A stretch of DNA of 64,000 bases, taken from NCBI RefSeq assembly GCF_000151315.2, contig NW_011887304.1, positions 124,001 to 188,000 of the forward strand, in the 5' to 3' direction. Positions 42,184-53,549 of this stretch are shown piece by piece (positions within the stretch are counted from its first letter, which is position 1; each line of letters opens with the position of its first letter). A program made the translations under genes and the position numbers. Source of the DNA: Capsaspora owczarzaki ATCC 30864. Lineage: Eukaryota > Opisthokonta > Filasterea. The notes beneath the pieces were generated by a model, which was not told where the DNA came from, searched no databases, and saw nothing but the letters and a program-made list of their open reading frames with translations.

Positions 42184-45100
42184 TTAACATGCGTCGTCCG
42201 CGAGACTTCCAGAAGGGTTGGCAGGCAGGCGTGCTGCTGTTCGGGCTGAGGCGTCGGACAGCACCTTGTGCGTGTTGTGCACGAGCAGGAGCGACATGGT
42301 GCACTCGCCAAAGAGGTACGCTTGCAACTCGCGCCGGCCAGAGAGGCCGACAGGCTTGTGGGCGCTGGGATGCGGCCGCCGGGCGACTGGGCCTGTGCTG
42401 TAGGTGGAGGGAAGAAGGTCGCGTTTGCTGGCATGCGCTTGCTTCCACGCAACCGAACCGTCAAGATCAAGCGCGGTGATAACCAGGTCGGAGGCTGATT
42501 TGGTCAGCTGGTCGCGCACAGCCTCGACGATTGTCAGGCCGGGCTCGCGAACCGTCTTGATGATACTGCGAGCATGCTGAGAGACGTGGAAGAGGAGGTC
42601 GTTTTGACTGAGTGTCTTGCGGCCGGCGTTGTCAGACTCTGCTGCAGAGCCACTCTCGGAGGGCGTGTCGAAGGATGGGCGGGCTGCTGTGCCGTCGCCT
42701 CCATTCTGAAGTCGGTCGCTGTTGCCACTGCTCTTGTGCGCGTTGCCTTTCGCGTCTTGATCATTGTCGTTGTCGTTGTCGTCGTCGTCGTCGTCGTTTT
42801 TGTCGCCGTCAACACTCACGTCGTCGTCAAGGAGTCGCGTATGTTGGCGAGTGTTGCTGCTGTCGGCCCACGCAGAGACAGTCGCCGCCGCTCGCGAGAA
42901 CATGCCGGACGCGCCCTGGCGAAGCGTGGCAACGTCGGTACGGCTGTTGTCGGATGCAGTGCCGCCGCAAGGAAGTTCGGCGTACTCGTCCGCGAGCAGT
43001 AGGTAGACCTTGATGTCCTTGAGCTTGGCCATGTGCCCGAGCAGCGAGATACCGAGCAGGTCGGCCGGAGATCCAGTGTACACGTAGAGCACTCGACGTG
43101 GGCTTGCGCTCATGCTACGATTGATGACCACTGCAGAGTGCGCAACGTTGCTGAGCAAAACGCGCTGAACCACCACTGGCAGCGCGGGGAAGAGACCCCA
43201 CGAGTCAATCTGGTCCTGAGAAGGCACCGAGTTTTCGCGCGTGCCAAGTTCGATCGTCTGATGCATGTCACTCGAGGTCGAATATGGCGGTGGCAACACG
43301 TCTCCGCTTGCAGCAGCCGCGGCCTCCCAACCCTTGGGCGCATCCAGGGTCACTTCGCTACCAGCCACTCGCACAGCATTGGTGCAGTTGGCCAACTCGG
43401 TCCCGGAGAGCGGGAGAACAAGCACGTGCGCACACAGTGTCTTGGCAGCCTCCAGCAAGTCCAGGTCGAAGGCGTTGGACGAGAACGTAATGACCTGCGT
43501 GATGTCGGCCATGCCGAGGATCTTGGCGCGCGTGCGCACAGCCGACGCGATTTGGTTTTGGCCGCCTGAGAGCGAATCGTTCGAGCTCATGTAGCGCATG
43601 AAGGACGATGGGCATTCCGTCATCTCGGTCATGTGAATGACGTGCACCTCTCGCCGCTTGCGACGGGATTTGGAGATGGCAAGCGCGATCGTGAGTCCCG
43701 AGAGACCACTGTCGACATCGGGGCTGTACACGAGCGAGCAGAGCCGGGTGTTGGGCAGGCTGTTGGGTGACATTGGGGAAAAATCGACGTCTTCAGCTGG
43801 GTGCCCGTGTCCATGCTGCTGGTGCTGCTGCTGATGTTGCTGGTGCGGCTGTGGCGCGGACATTGAGACGGCGTCGGCGAGCACGAGATGCGGTGGGTAT
43901 GCAAGGTAAGTCAGAGGTGTGGTCATGAACGTTGTGACCAGAGCCATAATGACACACATCGTGAAGACGGTCGGGGTGATGATGCCGGCATCAAGGCCAA
44001 TGTTGAGCACGACAAGTTCGACAAGACCCTTCGTGTTCATGAGGATGCCGGTGGTGATGGACATGCGCCAAGAGTTGCCTAGCTTGCGTGCGGCGAGCGA
44101 GCACCCGCCGAGCTTGCCGGTGCATGTGGCCGAGATGATGAGAAGAGTAAAGCCGAGCGCCTTGGCGTCGGCGACGAGGAAGAGGTCGGTGCGCAGGCCA
44201 GACACGGTAAAGTACAACGGGATGAGAATGCTGAGAGTGAGGTCTTCAATCTTTTCAATCAGCAGGTGCGGGAGGCCCGTGTCGCGGGGCAGAATGACGC
44301 CAAAGGCAAACGCGCCAAAGATGGCGTGGATGCCAATGATCTCGGTGAGGAAGGAGCACAGGAACATGAGCAAGAAGGACAGCACGATGGTGATGTGCGA
44401 CAGCCCGCGACCCTTCTTGAGGAAGACGAGGCCGCGGATGATCAGGCGCCGCGCGACGAGTACCAGGAAGAGGATGAGCGCGACCGCCGTCAAAATGGTG
44501 TAGAGAGCTGTCAGCGGGTTGCCGCCAGCGTGTGCAATGGATACGACCAAGGCGAGGAAGCACCAAGCAGTAACGTCGTCGATGGCAGCGGCACCAATGG
44601 TCGTCATGCCGACGCGTGTGTTGAGCAGCTTGCGCTCGGCGAGGATGCGCGCAAGCACGGGGAAAGCCGTGATTGCCATTGCAACGCCCAGGAACAGCAT
44701 GAAGGTGAGAAAGTTGGTGTCTGGTGCGTAAACGTCGTGGACAACGTAGCCGACAAAGCAGCCCAGAATGGCAGCGCACGAAATGCCCGTGGCCGAAATG
44801 AAGATGGAGTTGCGCGAGTTCTTGGTGAGCAGGCCGATGTCGAGTTCGAGACCAATCATGAACATGAACAAGACCAGGCCGACGTTGGCAAACATGCTCA
44901 GCACGGTCATTGAGGATGCCGGAAAGATTGTGTTCCGGAACGATTCGACTTTTCCGAACGCACTTGGGCCGAGCAGCACTCCCGAGAGGATCTGTTGGTT
45001 GAATGAACGAAGGAGGGCAGAGGAGGCAGGAAGTGAGTTTTGGTTTGTTTGTTTTGTTTTGTTTGTTTTCGAATGGCATCATCGATTTTTACCAGAACGA

Positions 45101-45722
45101 GTTCGGAACTCACGTGTCCCGTCCCGCTTCAGCTTCCTTTACTTTCCCTCTCCCTCCCCTCCCCACACACACACCTCCGGCTGTCCATCATCCAATCCCC
45201 TTTCCCTGCATCAAGCTGGTTGTTTACACCGCGACCGTCACATGCTTCATTGGCCTGACCCGGAGAAAACCGGGTCGAAACCTGCTCCAATCCCGGTTCC
45301 ACTTCCTTTTCGGGGAATTTACCTTCACCACCCTCCTAACTTTCAACATTGCAAACCAATAGCAATCATCAAACAACACAGCGCGACGGATGAGCACAGA
45401 CCTCTGCGACGACGAGCGGCTGCTTGAGCTTGCGAAGAACCACGGCCAGAATACGAGAAGTGGACACAATGATCAGCAGCTGGATGACAAACAGCGTATA
45501 CGGCGTTGCAAGCACGTTCCCGCCCTCGAACAACCCAGCACCATGCTCGCTACCACCACCGCCACTTCCGCCATGATGCGGGTCGAGAGTAGTTGTGGGG
45601 TTGCTGGGGTTGCTGCTCGAATTCGCACCGCTTTGTGTGATGCTCGTCGCAGTCGCGCCGGTTGCCGCTGACAGCCAGTCTGTTGCGGTACTTGCCGCCG
45701 CAAGCATAGTCGGGGTCGGCAT
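42184..45722 (-). CDS. CPA2 monovalent cation/proton antiporter (KefB/CHX/Kha1-like)
   Basis: Integral membrane K+ or Na+/H+ exchanger of the CPA2 family. Exons 45722-45402 and 44991-42184 (phase 0), 1042 aa. About 12 membrane segments lie in the first ~480 residues. Typical motifs: QPLVVAE joined to ILSGVLLGPSAFG at the splice site, LFMFMIGLELDIGLL, AMAITAFPVLARILAE, AAIDDVTAWCFLALV (paired Asp of the ion-binding helix), GIHAIFGAFAFGVILPR and LIPLYFTVSGLRTDL. The ~550-residue cytosolic tail has two regions resembling Usp-like nucleotide-binding folds seen in plant CHX proteins (DSGLSGLTIALAISKS, then PADLLGISLLGHMAKLKDIK), interrupted by an acidic Asp/Asn run. The start is uncertain: in-frame ATGs also exist upstream at 45848 and 45818. 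Ion and membrane (plasma, vacuole or Golgi) are not deducible. Confidence 0.9.
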
Positions 45723-46716
45723 TGAACAACGGCGATGATAAGCAAAGGAGTGAGCGTTGTTCCTCTTCAACTTTCTGATTTGGATTTTTTCCAATGGGAG
45801 CTGTTTCCACCAATCCATCCTTAAAGGTGCTTGAAAGCAGTGTTTCAAACGCTAGCACATGCATTTCTATCAATGCACAGCTTTGAGGATTTCAGAACGT
45901 TATTCAGGTCGATCCATAATCCCCAGGACCCGGTTCGATTTACCCAAAAGAAAAAATTACCTTCCTCTCCCTTTCTCGCTGAGTTTCAGCATCCCAACAT
46001 GGAAACCTGCCTAGTATTGTGCGACTCCGCTATCCCATGGGTTGGGTCTTATATCTATTGGCCAGGAAATGTCGATTGATGGATAGATCTACAAAATGTG
46101 CAATAACAACAATCAGAACACATAAATCCTTATTGAAACTACCACCGGCTACCTTTGCCGGCTGGACGGACACGACTCGGGTCCTGACAAACATTCACGT
46201 AAAGTCCGTGTTCAATCTGGAAAAGAAAGCGTGGGCGTGCAGCTGTTTTTGATTTTCCGTGATTGGTCGAAAACCGGATGGCGTTGAAAAGGTGTTACCT
46301 TTTGCAGCAATCTCGCATTGTCGACCTTTCCGGCATTTCAAACGGCTGGCCAACCAACACCAGGCCTCGTATTGTCAACACCTGACTATTTTCGCTAACT
46401 GGACGATATTAGGACCCCAGAGAAACTCGACTTTGGGCCGAACGAGCTTGTCTGGCTCAGCAGAACTCGAAACAACTTTCTGCAAAATTTCCAAGCCGTC
46501 CAGATCAAAATTTCCACCAAACATCCGACTCACTTGACGACAATGACGTTGCAAAACATATTTGACATTGATTCATGGAGGGTCGGGGCGGGTGTGTCGA
46601 CTCAGTGACGAGCTTGAAGCCGAGGTTGTCACTGAACACATTCATCCTTTTTGTCTGCGCTCGCTCACCCCGCTCCATGCTCACATATCAGCCAAACACC
46701 CAACTACTGTATTTCA
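45723..46716. other. ~1 kb region between antiporter and 5S copy 2, no gene seen
   Basis: No supported coding sequence: open frames are short, poor in family features, and AT content is higher than in neighbouring genes. It contains the promoter of the antiporter gene at its left end and the conserved 36-bp block before 5S copy 2 at its right end. Confidence 0.55.
46681..46716 (+). promoter_or_regulatory. Conserved 36-bp block upstream of 5S rRNA copy 2
   Basis: Same block as upstream of copy 1, with two substitutions, abutting the first base of the 5S gene. Sequence further upstream is unrelated between the two copies, so conservation stops abruptly at about -36. Confidence 0.6.
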
Positions 46717-46833
46717 GTTACGGCCATATCTGGTGGAATGCACCGCATCCCGTTCCGCTCTGCGAAGTTAAACCACCATGAGAGTAGTTAGTACTGCGGT
46801 GGGAGACCACGCGGGAATACTGCTTGTTGTAAC
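46717..46833 (+). rRNA. 5S ribosomal RNA, copy 2
   Basis: 117 nt that appears identical to copy 1 by eye, with the same terminal helix and internal promoter boxes and the same orientation. Downstream, a shared ttaacgttttttgttttt stretch occurs at a slightly different distance, so the copied unit extends past the terminator. Confidence 0.95.
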
Positions 46834-47241
46834 TCTTTTTTTTTTCTTTCTCTCTTTGTTTTGCTTAACGTTTTTTGTTTTTGTTTCCTGGATGCCCTTC
46901 AGGTTTTTCTTTTCCCTTTTTGTTTCACTCGTTCTCTCTCTCCTGCATGGAGGTAGCGGTACATGCCTTGCCCGGCAACCTGTTTCCTCCAAAACTTTTG
47001 AAAGTTTTGAAACATTTTCGGAAACTTTGAAAGTTAAACGACCGATAATGATGAGTCGCAACGTCAGCAAGTACTTTCAGCTCGCTGACAGCCTCAAGCT
47101 GAAACCATTCGAATTGCAGTTTGCATGCAGTCTTGGCTTTTCTTCTTTGAGCGGCTTTCTTGCAAAATTTTCGCGCGCTTTTTTTTTTTTTTTTTTTTGT
47201 ATTCTGCCGCCGCCGCTTCTTCCTTCTTATTCACGCCCTTC
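46834..47241. other. Spacer between 5S copy 2 and the OLD-like gene
   Basis: No gene seen. Contains the 5S terminator, pyrimidine-rich sequence and an 18-T run at about 47170-47188 that may lie in the promoter of the following gene. Confidence 0.5.
46835..46846 (+). terminator. Pol III T-run terminator of 5S copy 2
   Basis: T-run directly after the 5S 3' end, matching copy 1. Confidence 0.85.
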
Positions 47242-48907
47242 ATGGATTCGGCCACTCAAGTTGAAACGCAGTCAGAGTTTCGGTATGTGTCGTGATGATG
47301 TTTGCAATAGATAGCGGCCTTGAGCAAAATCGCTCATTCTTTACTGTACCTCAGTCTGCACCAGCTGCGCCTCCAGAACTTTAAAAAGTTCGAGGATATC
47401 ACGCTCACCCTGACACCCAGCCCCAAGATTATCGTTGGCGCGAACGGCTCGGGCAAGACGCAAATCCTCTGGGCAATTCTCATCTTCTTGCGCGGCCACA
47501 ACGCCCGTGTGCCCAGCTCCAAGCACTTTGACAGCGACCCGTTCAAATTCTCAGGCGAATTACAAGACCTCTTTGGCGACCGACTCTTCGTCAATCAGTA
47601 CAAGGCGCCAGATACGCTCGTTCGCGTCGGCGCGCGAAACAAGAAATTCACCCTGACTGGCACGTTTCTTGACCCCACGTACCATCACACCAACGAGAAC
47701 GTGGTGCTGCAGTACTCGCTCAGAGACGGTCTTCTCCACGACAAGCCCGAAAACCACGAGTCGCTCGCCCCAATCCGCTTCGCCTTCATGCCTCCAACCT
47801 ACCAGTGGGGAGACCTGTCGGAAGAACTACACAGAAATGAGCCGTTCCTGACCGCTGGCGTTCAGTATCTACGTTGGCGCCTGTTTCAGGCAAAAGACTT
47901 TGTGAACGATGGACTCCATCATCTCGGTTTCCAGGCCACGGTCGCTGCACCAAACAAAGATGGACCTGCAATTGCTACCGTAACCGAGCGTGGCGCCACC
48001 CTTGACATTGGTGCCTGCGCCGGCTCGCTGCAGAAGATTATTGCCATTCTGACGCTTCTCTACCATCTGACCGCTGGCGCAACCATCAACGCTGCGCAAG
48101 ACGACGCGCGCGGAAAGAAGATTGCGCACGACTCGACTCGCTGCGCGCATCTTCCTCATCGACGAGCTCGAAGCACTGCTCTACGAGAATGTGACGGCCA
48201 AGCTGTATGACTTTCTCGTCAGCACGTGCGCCAAGCACAACATTCAGCTCATTGTCGCCACCAACTCGCGCGCCATCATCGATCCGCGCTTGAAGACGGA
48301 TCAACAGATTATGTTCCTCACTCCGGATGGCAAGGCCGTCGAGCTGACAGGCGAACTGCCCAAGGACGAGCAAGGTCGCGCTTCCCTGTATCCAATCCTC
48401 GACGCCCTCAGCCAGGTCAAGAGCAGCAAGCCACTGCTCGTGTTGGAAGGCACGAACGACCAGGCGTTCTACAGCAAGTACACGACCCTCGGCCAGCACT
48501 TCCACTTTCTGACCACGTCAGGTGCCGTCAACAAGCAGAATCTTTCCAACATTCTGACGCAGGCCAAGCTCAAGCACGTCTTTCTCAGAGACAGTGACAT
48601 GTACGCCGCTTCGCCCGATCTCCCAACCGCCCAGGCTCGGATCACACAAGTTGTTGGCGCGCCCGTCATCTACACGCTGCTGCCGTGTATTGAGTCGTAC
48701 TTGATTCTGCACCGACTGCTCAGGAGCACGGACATAGACACACGGCGTTTCAGAATGATCCAAGCCCTCCAGCAGCGCAAGTGGTACTTTGTCTCGACCT
48801 TCAAAGCGTTCTGCAAAGAATCTCAGCAGAAACCGCCGCCCACAGCGCGCACCATTGCGAGCCTGAAGGGTCCATGCAACGGTCTGCTGACAGGCTTGCG
48901 ACCATGA
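47242..48907 (+). CDS. OLD-like AAA ATPase with TOPRIM-type nuclease domain, frame disrupted
   Basis: Resembles bacterial overcoming-lysogenization-defect (OLD/GajA-type) proteins: an ABC-type ATPase followed by a TOPRIM nuclease. A short first exon (47242-47282, MDSATQVETQSEF) joins through a 72-bp gtatgt...ctcag intron to an exon at 47355; this splice is phase-consistent and supplies the only good ATG. The ATPase starts LHQLRLQNFKKFEDITLTL with Walker A GANGSGKT. Signature-like GSLQKIIAILTLLY is followed by Walker B RIFLIDELEALLY and ATNSRAII. TOPRIM-like LLVLEGTNDQAFYSKY and HVFLRDSDMY follow. Between the signature region and Walker B (about 48.11-48.13 kb) the frame changes by +1 and no GT-AG intron explains it, so the copy is either inactive or misassembled there. 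A single intron, against many in its neighbours, suggests acquisition from bacteria followed by intron gain. Role unknown. Confidence 0.7.
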
Positions 48908-49551
48908 CGAACGATGACCTTAGCACGTTTTCGAAAGGCGATCTCAAACGCATTTGTGACATTTGCAAGCAACCAATCGTCAACGAGAAAGGCAACCGCA
49001 AAGACCAAGCATCTGCTGCCGCTGATCCAGCTACTCCAGATGCCTCCGATGCCTTTGGCAGCCTGTTCGCCCCAGGCAACAACGAAGACCAAGCATCGGC
49101 TGCCAAGGGCAGCCTGTTCGAAGCGAGCACGAGCACCAACAACACCAGCCCAGCGAGTGCCAGCAGCAATCCAACTACGGAGGCCGCAGATTCGGACCTC
49201 TCGAGTGGCTCAGGTTCCGACGCGCCAGCACAAGATCTCGCGAGTGATTTGGCCTCAAGTGAGAACGACGAGACCATGGCCATGGTTGATCGCGTGCTCG
49301 CGGACTCGGAAAACGACCCGGACGTGCTCTGGAACTCTCTGCTCGCCCAGCTGACAGCCGAAGCAACCTCCTCGTTTGACCGCAACAATCGGGTCTCTTT
49401 TTGGACCACGTATGTCAGCATCGTCCGCGGCCACGACTTGATGCCGAATGCGGCGGCCGTGATGCGCGGTCTCGAGCGCCAACATCTCCATCCCGCAGTC
49501 AAAACCCTGCTTGCCGACACCGAGCAAGCTGTTCTCGCGTGCTTGCGTTGA
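48904..49551 (+). CDS. Unknown ORF overlapping the end of the OLD-like gene
   Basis: 215 codons from an ATG that overlaps the preceding stop as ATGA, an arrangement common in bacterial operons and unusual in this genome. The start MTNDDLSTFSKGDLKRICD is followed by one Cys pair (CDICKQP), a low-complexity middle with two DQASAA copies and Ser/Thr runs, and a helical end (LLAQLTAEATSSFDRNNR, ending LADTEQAVLACLR). I recognise no domain. It may be a separate gene, or the C-terminal part of the OLD-like protein in another frame. No intron is visible. Confidence 0.45.
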   Translation: MTNDDLSTFSKGDLKRICDICKQPIVNEKGNRKDQASAAADPATPDASDAFGSLFAPGNNEDQASAAKGSLFEASTSTNNTSPASASSNPTTEAADSDLSSGSGSDAPAQDLASDLASSENDETMAMVDRVLADSENDPDVLWNSLLAQLTAEATSSFDRNNRVSFWTTYVSIVRGHDLMPNAAAVMRGLERQHLHPAVKTLLADTEQAVLACLR

Positions 49552-50034
49552 ACGTTTTCCCCAATGTCGTGCACATTTCGATGTTTTCTGACAGTGCTAC
49601 CTCGGATGAGAATATATTTTCCTTGTTTATTTGCGAGTTGTTACTTGAGGCCGAAGCGCGACCATGTGAAGCCCCCCTGCAGCGTTTGTCGTTGTGTGAT
49701 TGTTGTTCCTTTCCTGGACAGACCAAGTCGGTTTAGAGACGCTGCCGACTCAAATCTTGCGCTGCACAGAAATCCTTCAACACTCTATTCCGGATCAAAG
49801 CAAGCAGAATAGGGACACGGTCAATGTGGTCCGCTCAAATCCCAAAACGCTCGCTCGAATTTTTCGCTGAACGCGTTTTATTTGATACGACAGGAAACAC
49901 GGCATTGTTTGCAGGACAGTTGAGAGCTTTACCTCAGTGTCGATGGTGGCCACTTGTTTCACGAGACTGGAAACCTTGTCACACATTCACTGCCTTTGTA
50001 CCAGGCCCAGTCTAAGTCATTTCTTCCTTCAGTG
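49552..50034. other. Intergenic region, no gene seen
   Basis: 483 bp with no ORF showing family features; moderately AT-rich, with a pyrimidine-rich stretch just before the next predicted start. Confidence 0.5.
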
Positions 50035-51323
50035 ATGAGCGACGATTTGCTCGACCTCGACGCACTCGACGTCTCGCTCGTTGCGAGCTCTCCGCTCCTC
50101 TGCGGCTTCCGTCCCAGCGATGGCAAGTTTTGACTTTGTTACTCACCGAGACCTTGACTGATCGAGGGCAAACCCAGCGTTTTGGTCCCAAAAGGACGAG
50201 TTTCTCGTTGTTGAAACGGTTTTGAAAGACCTGTCAAAGGCCAACAAGAACTCCGACAGCCACAATGTAGAACCCCCAGTCTCAGACACCGGGCTTCAAT
50301 GCACGAACTGACCTCACATGTCCAACGCTTGATGCTGGTATTGGCGGCGGGATTGCAGATGCGCGGCTTCACTTGCTGGCGATCGACTCGCCCGTCCACG
50401 AAACGGTTTCAGACAAGACCACCGACGCGCGTCGTATCCCCGCCTCAACCCCAGGGATGATGTCGCCCGTCATCTCAAGCCTATCTGCACATGGAAACCG
50501 TCGCCGAAGATCGAGCTTTGGAATCGCTGAAAGCGTGCTCCCAGGTACAGCCAAACAAGCCATTGATCAATCGTTTCAGACTCGTAAGCTTGGCTCATTG
50601 AAGCAAACTCACTCACTAAATGCTTGCGCACCTGAACAATCGGCAGACATCGACTTGCTCGCGACAGAAACAATGCCGGTGGAAGACCATCTTGTAACAT
50701 CTCCAGAACGACCCAAAACCGTCGTGCTGCAAGAAGACGATGTCCTCATCACGCTGAAGGCCGACCTTGTCGACACATTATGCGTGAGTAGTGTAACGCT
50801 GGGTAGTGCCCACAATGAGTGCACGCAGCAAGTTGAAAACGACGACGAGGAAGTATTTTTCGGACCAGCCAAGCCTCACGAGCAGCACGTAGCGTCGCTC
50901 ATCACACGCCATGATCAGCTACTAGTGCTAGCAGACCAGATTCCCACTGTTAACAACCGTTCTTCAACTGTGCATTCAAGTCGCCCAGTATCGCGCATTC
51001 GGGCACCAAAAGCCGCGGCTCCAAAACCATCGTCGCTGCTGCAAGAGCTCCAAGCTGGCAAAGGTCCCGTAGTGGCGCTGATGGAACAGTGTGCGCAGAT
51101 TGCTTTGTTGAGCGGCATGGCGCCTGTTGGTCTGGAGAGCGGGGAAGCACAGCAACGCGCAAGACCACTTTCAAATGGATTAGCAGCCAATGCCGGCTCG
51201 GAGAATGTCAACCCAACCGCCGCCACCTCAAAACAACAGGAGGAACTTGCACCCGTACGCGAGCCCAAGCAGGCGGGAAGCGGTTCCTTGCGACGACAAG
51301 AGCAGGCTGGTCTTCTCTTTTAA
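50035..51323 (+). CDS. Unknown disordered protein with GTSE1-like DDEEVFFGP motif
   Basis: Exon structure is only partly resolved. A likely first exon 50035-50122 (MSDDLLDLDALDVSLV) ends at a GC donor (gcaagt). A second, 50178-50266, encodes FWSQKDEFLVVETVLKDLSK. A long last exon from 50359 runs to the stop at 51323. The phase between the second and last exon does not fit, so one boundary is wrong. The last exon encodes ~320 aa, mostly disordered and Ser/Gln-rich. It carries an acidic segment ENDDEEVFFGPAKPHEQHV that recalls the N-terminal domain of animal GTSE1, a microtubule-associated cell-cycle protein (DDEVFFGP). The assignment rests on that one motif and is weak. No membrane segment or enzyme motif is seen. 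Confidence 0.45.
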
Positions 51324-51663
51324 GAGGCGCGTAAGCAACCTCAGTCGCCATACCGAACATTCGTCCTATCGCATGACTTTGATGACAATTTCACGCAAAC
51401 ATTGCACACTCGTTCAAGACTTCTTCCATCCGAGAAGCAGCTGCTGGACATGAGCGCCCAACACCTCGAAAGCGTTTGCAGTCACTCCAATGTCTTTTGT
51501 ATTTCGTTGCAGTTGCGTGGTTGTCTCCTCCTTCTCGTTCCATCCATCCTTGTCAACGAACGAGTGCTTTTTACTTATTCTGAAATGCAATTTTCCGTCG
51601 CTCGCTCAGAATCCGAGCTCATTCCCCCTCTTTTCTGTTAGTTTGGAGCCTTATTCCCTCATC
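51324..51663. other. Intergenic region upstream of the arrestin gene
   Basis: 340 bp, no supported gene. A frame is open into the arrestin coding region but lacks arrestin features before the ATG at 51664, so it is read as 5' untranslated/promoter sequence. Confidence 0.5.
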
Positions 51664-53518
51664 ATGCGCGATTTTGTCTTTGTCGGCCTGAATCGACGCG
51701 TTGTCCGCAGCGGTGATGCTCTCGCCGGCGTCGTGACGGTCGTCTGCCAGGGTGAGCGGTACCACGACATTGCAGGCGACTCCGCTGCTGCGGTCAGTCC
51801 AGTCACGCCGACCGCTGCCGTGGCGTCCGGCTCGCTATCACCCACGTCGCACCCATCGTTGTCGTCAATTCTACCAAGCGGCGGCAGCTCCTCTGGTCCT
51901 GCGCGAGCGAGTTCACCCGTGGCGCAGAGCTTCAGTGACGACCGCGTCGCGCACTACCAGCGCTACCACCGCTCGGCAGCCGCAGCTGCAGACGACGATC
52001 CGATTGCTGCTGCTGCACTGGCTGCTGCTGCGGCGGCTGCGGCGGCTGCGGCGGCTGCGACGGGCTCCGAATCGGCGGTCGTCCCGCTTTGGCCGAGCTC
52101 TGCCAACGCAACCACCACTGCTGCTGAAGATGCGACCGTCGTTGAGCTGTTTGTCCCATCGAACAATGCTGCACAGGCCGGCACAAGCACGTCGTCCGCA
52201 GCTCAGGGTCGAGACTTCAACCCTTCGGATGGAACAAAGGTTTCGTCCACCAACAAGGATTCTGAGACACTCGACAATTTGACCAGATCGACGTCTCGTA
52301 TGGCACTCAGCCAAGTCGCATCGCAAGCTGTCGCTGCTGCAGTCACGCACTCGCTGGAAATTCAAGTGGTCGGGCGCGAGATTGCCTGCTGGCACGACTA
52401 CGTCCCTGTCGATGATATTGGTGTACGGTCTGAGATTGTCGGTGGTGTCTGGTTGTGTGGCGATGGTCTGGTTTTGTGCTTGAGAGAAGCACGGCCCGCT
52501 CTTGATGAGGTATATATATCTCACCCCTCCTCCCAATCTCTCTCTCTCTCTCTCTCTTTGGTTGACAGGATTCGCGCCGCGTCGTCGCGGAACGCGTTTT
52601 CTATCACCAAACGCACTCTCTCTGGTCTAGAACATTGAACGACGAAACAAAGGATCCTCTCTTGCACAGTGGTACAAGCACAGTGTTTCCTTTCGAAGTC
52701 CCGTTGGGCATGTGCCTTCCGGGCTCGTTCCGCCACCTCTACCAAAGCCAGATTGGCGATTCGGCGCCAACCTCCCATGCTGTCGACGACGAGGCGGCAT
52801 CCGACCCTTCCATGAGGCCCCTTCAGCTGGAACCTTCGTTGGCGTTTACGACAATGGAGCTGCGTCCCACTCAGACAGCCAGTGCCACATCCACGCATGG
52901 CAAGCCGTCCATGTGGGTTGTGCCCACGGGCGGCATCATCCCCAAGAAAGTTGACCCGGGCTCGACCATCGAGTACACAGTCACGGCTTTATTGTATGTG
53001 GCCGATTTGAGCGCGCGAAGGCTGGTGCACAAGCATGCGACCAGTTTTCGAGTGGTGGAGAACATCTCGCCCGAGCTGCTCTACCGCGACCCAACAACCT
53101 ACTCTGTGAGCAAGACCTTCTTGTTTGGAGGCAAGGCGCCGGCAACCCTGTCCGCGTCGCTCAAACATGTGCACTTTTTGGACGCACCGATTCCCATCCA
53201 AATCGAGGTTTCGAACGGCAGCAACCGGCAAATCTCTGGCGTTCTCGTCTCTGTGCATCAATGCATCCACTATCAAGCCGCCGACTCGCAGGCCTATCTC
53301 GACCAAGATCTTGTCATGTTCGTGTATGCCGTTCCCAACTCGAGCGTCGACCCCCTAACCCTCCGAAACTTTGATGTCGCCATCCGCGTGCCATCCAACC
53401 GACAGTGGATGAGTGGTGCCGATGTATGCGGCAGCGTCGTATCAAGCAGATTGATTCGCGTTACCTACAACATTATGGTCCGGCTTGCTGTTCAAGCCGG
53501 CATGGATGTTGAGGTAAG

Positions 53519-53549
<31 letters not shown>

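Noticed and set aside
46778-47314. 178-codon frame overlapping 5S copy 2
   Set aside because: Begins inside the 5S rRNA and runs through poly-T (poly-Phe); chance frame.
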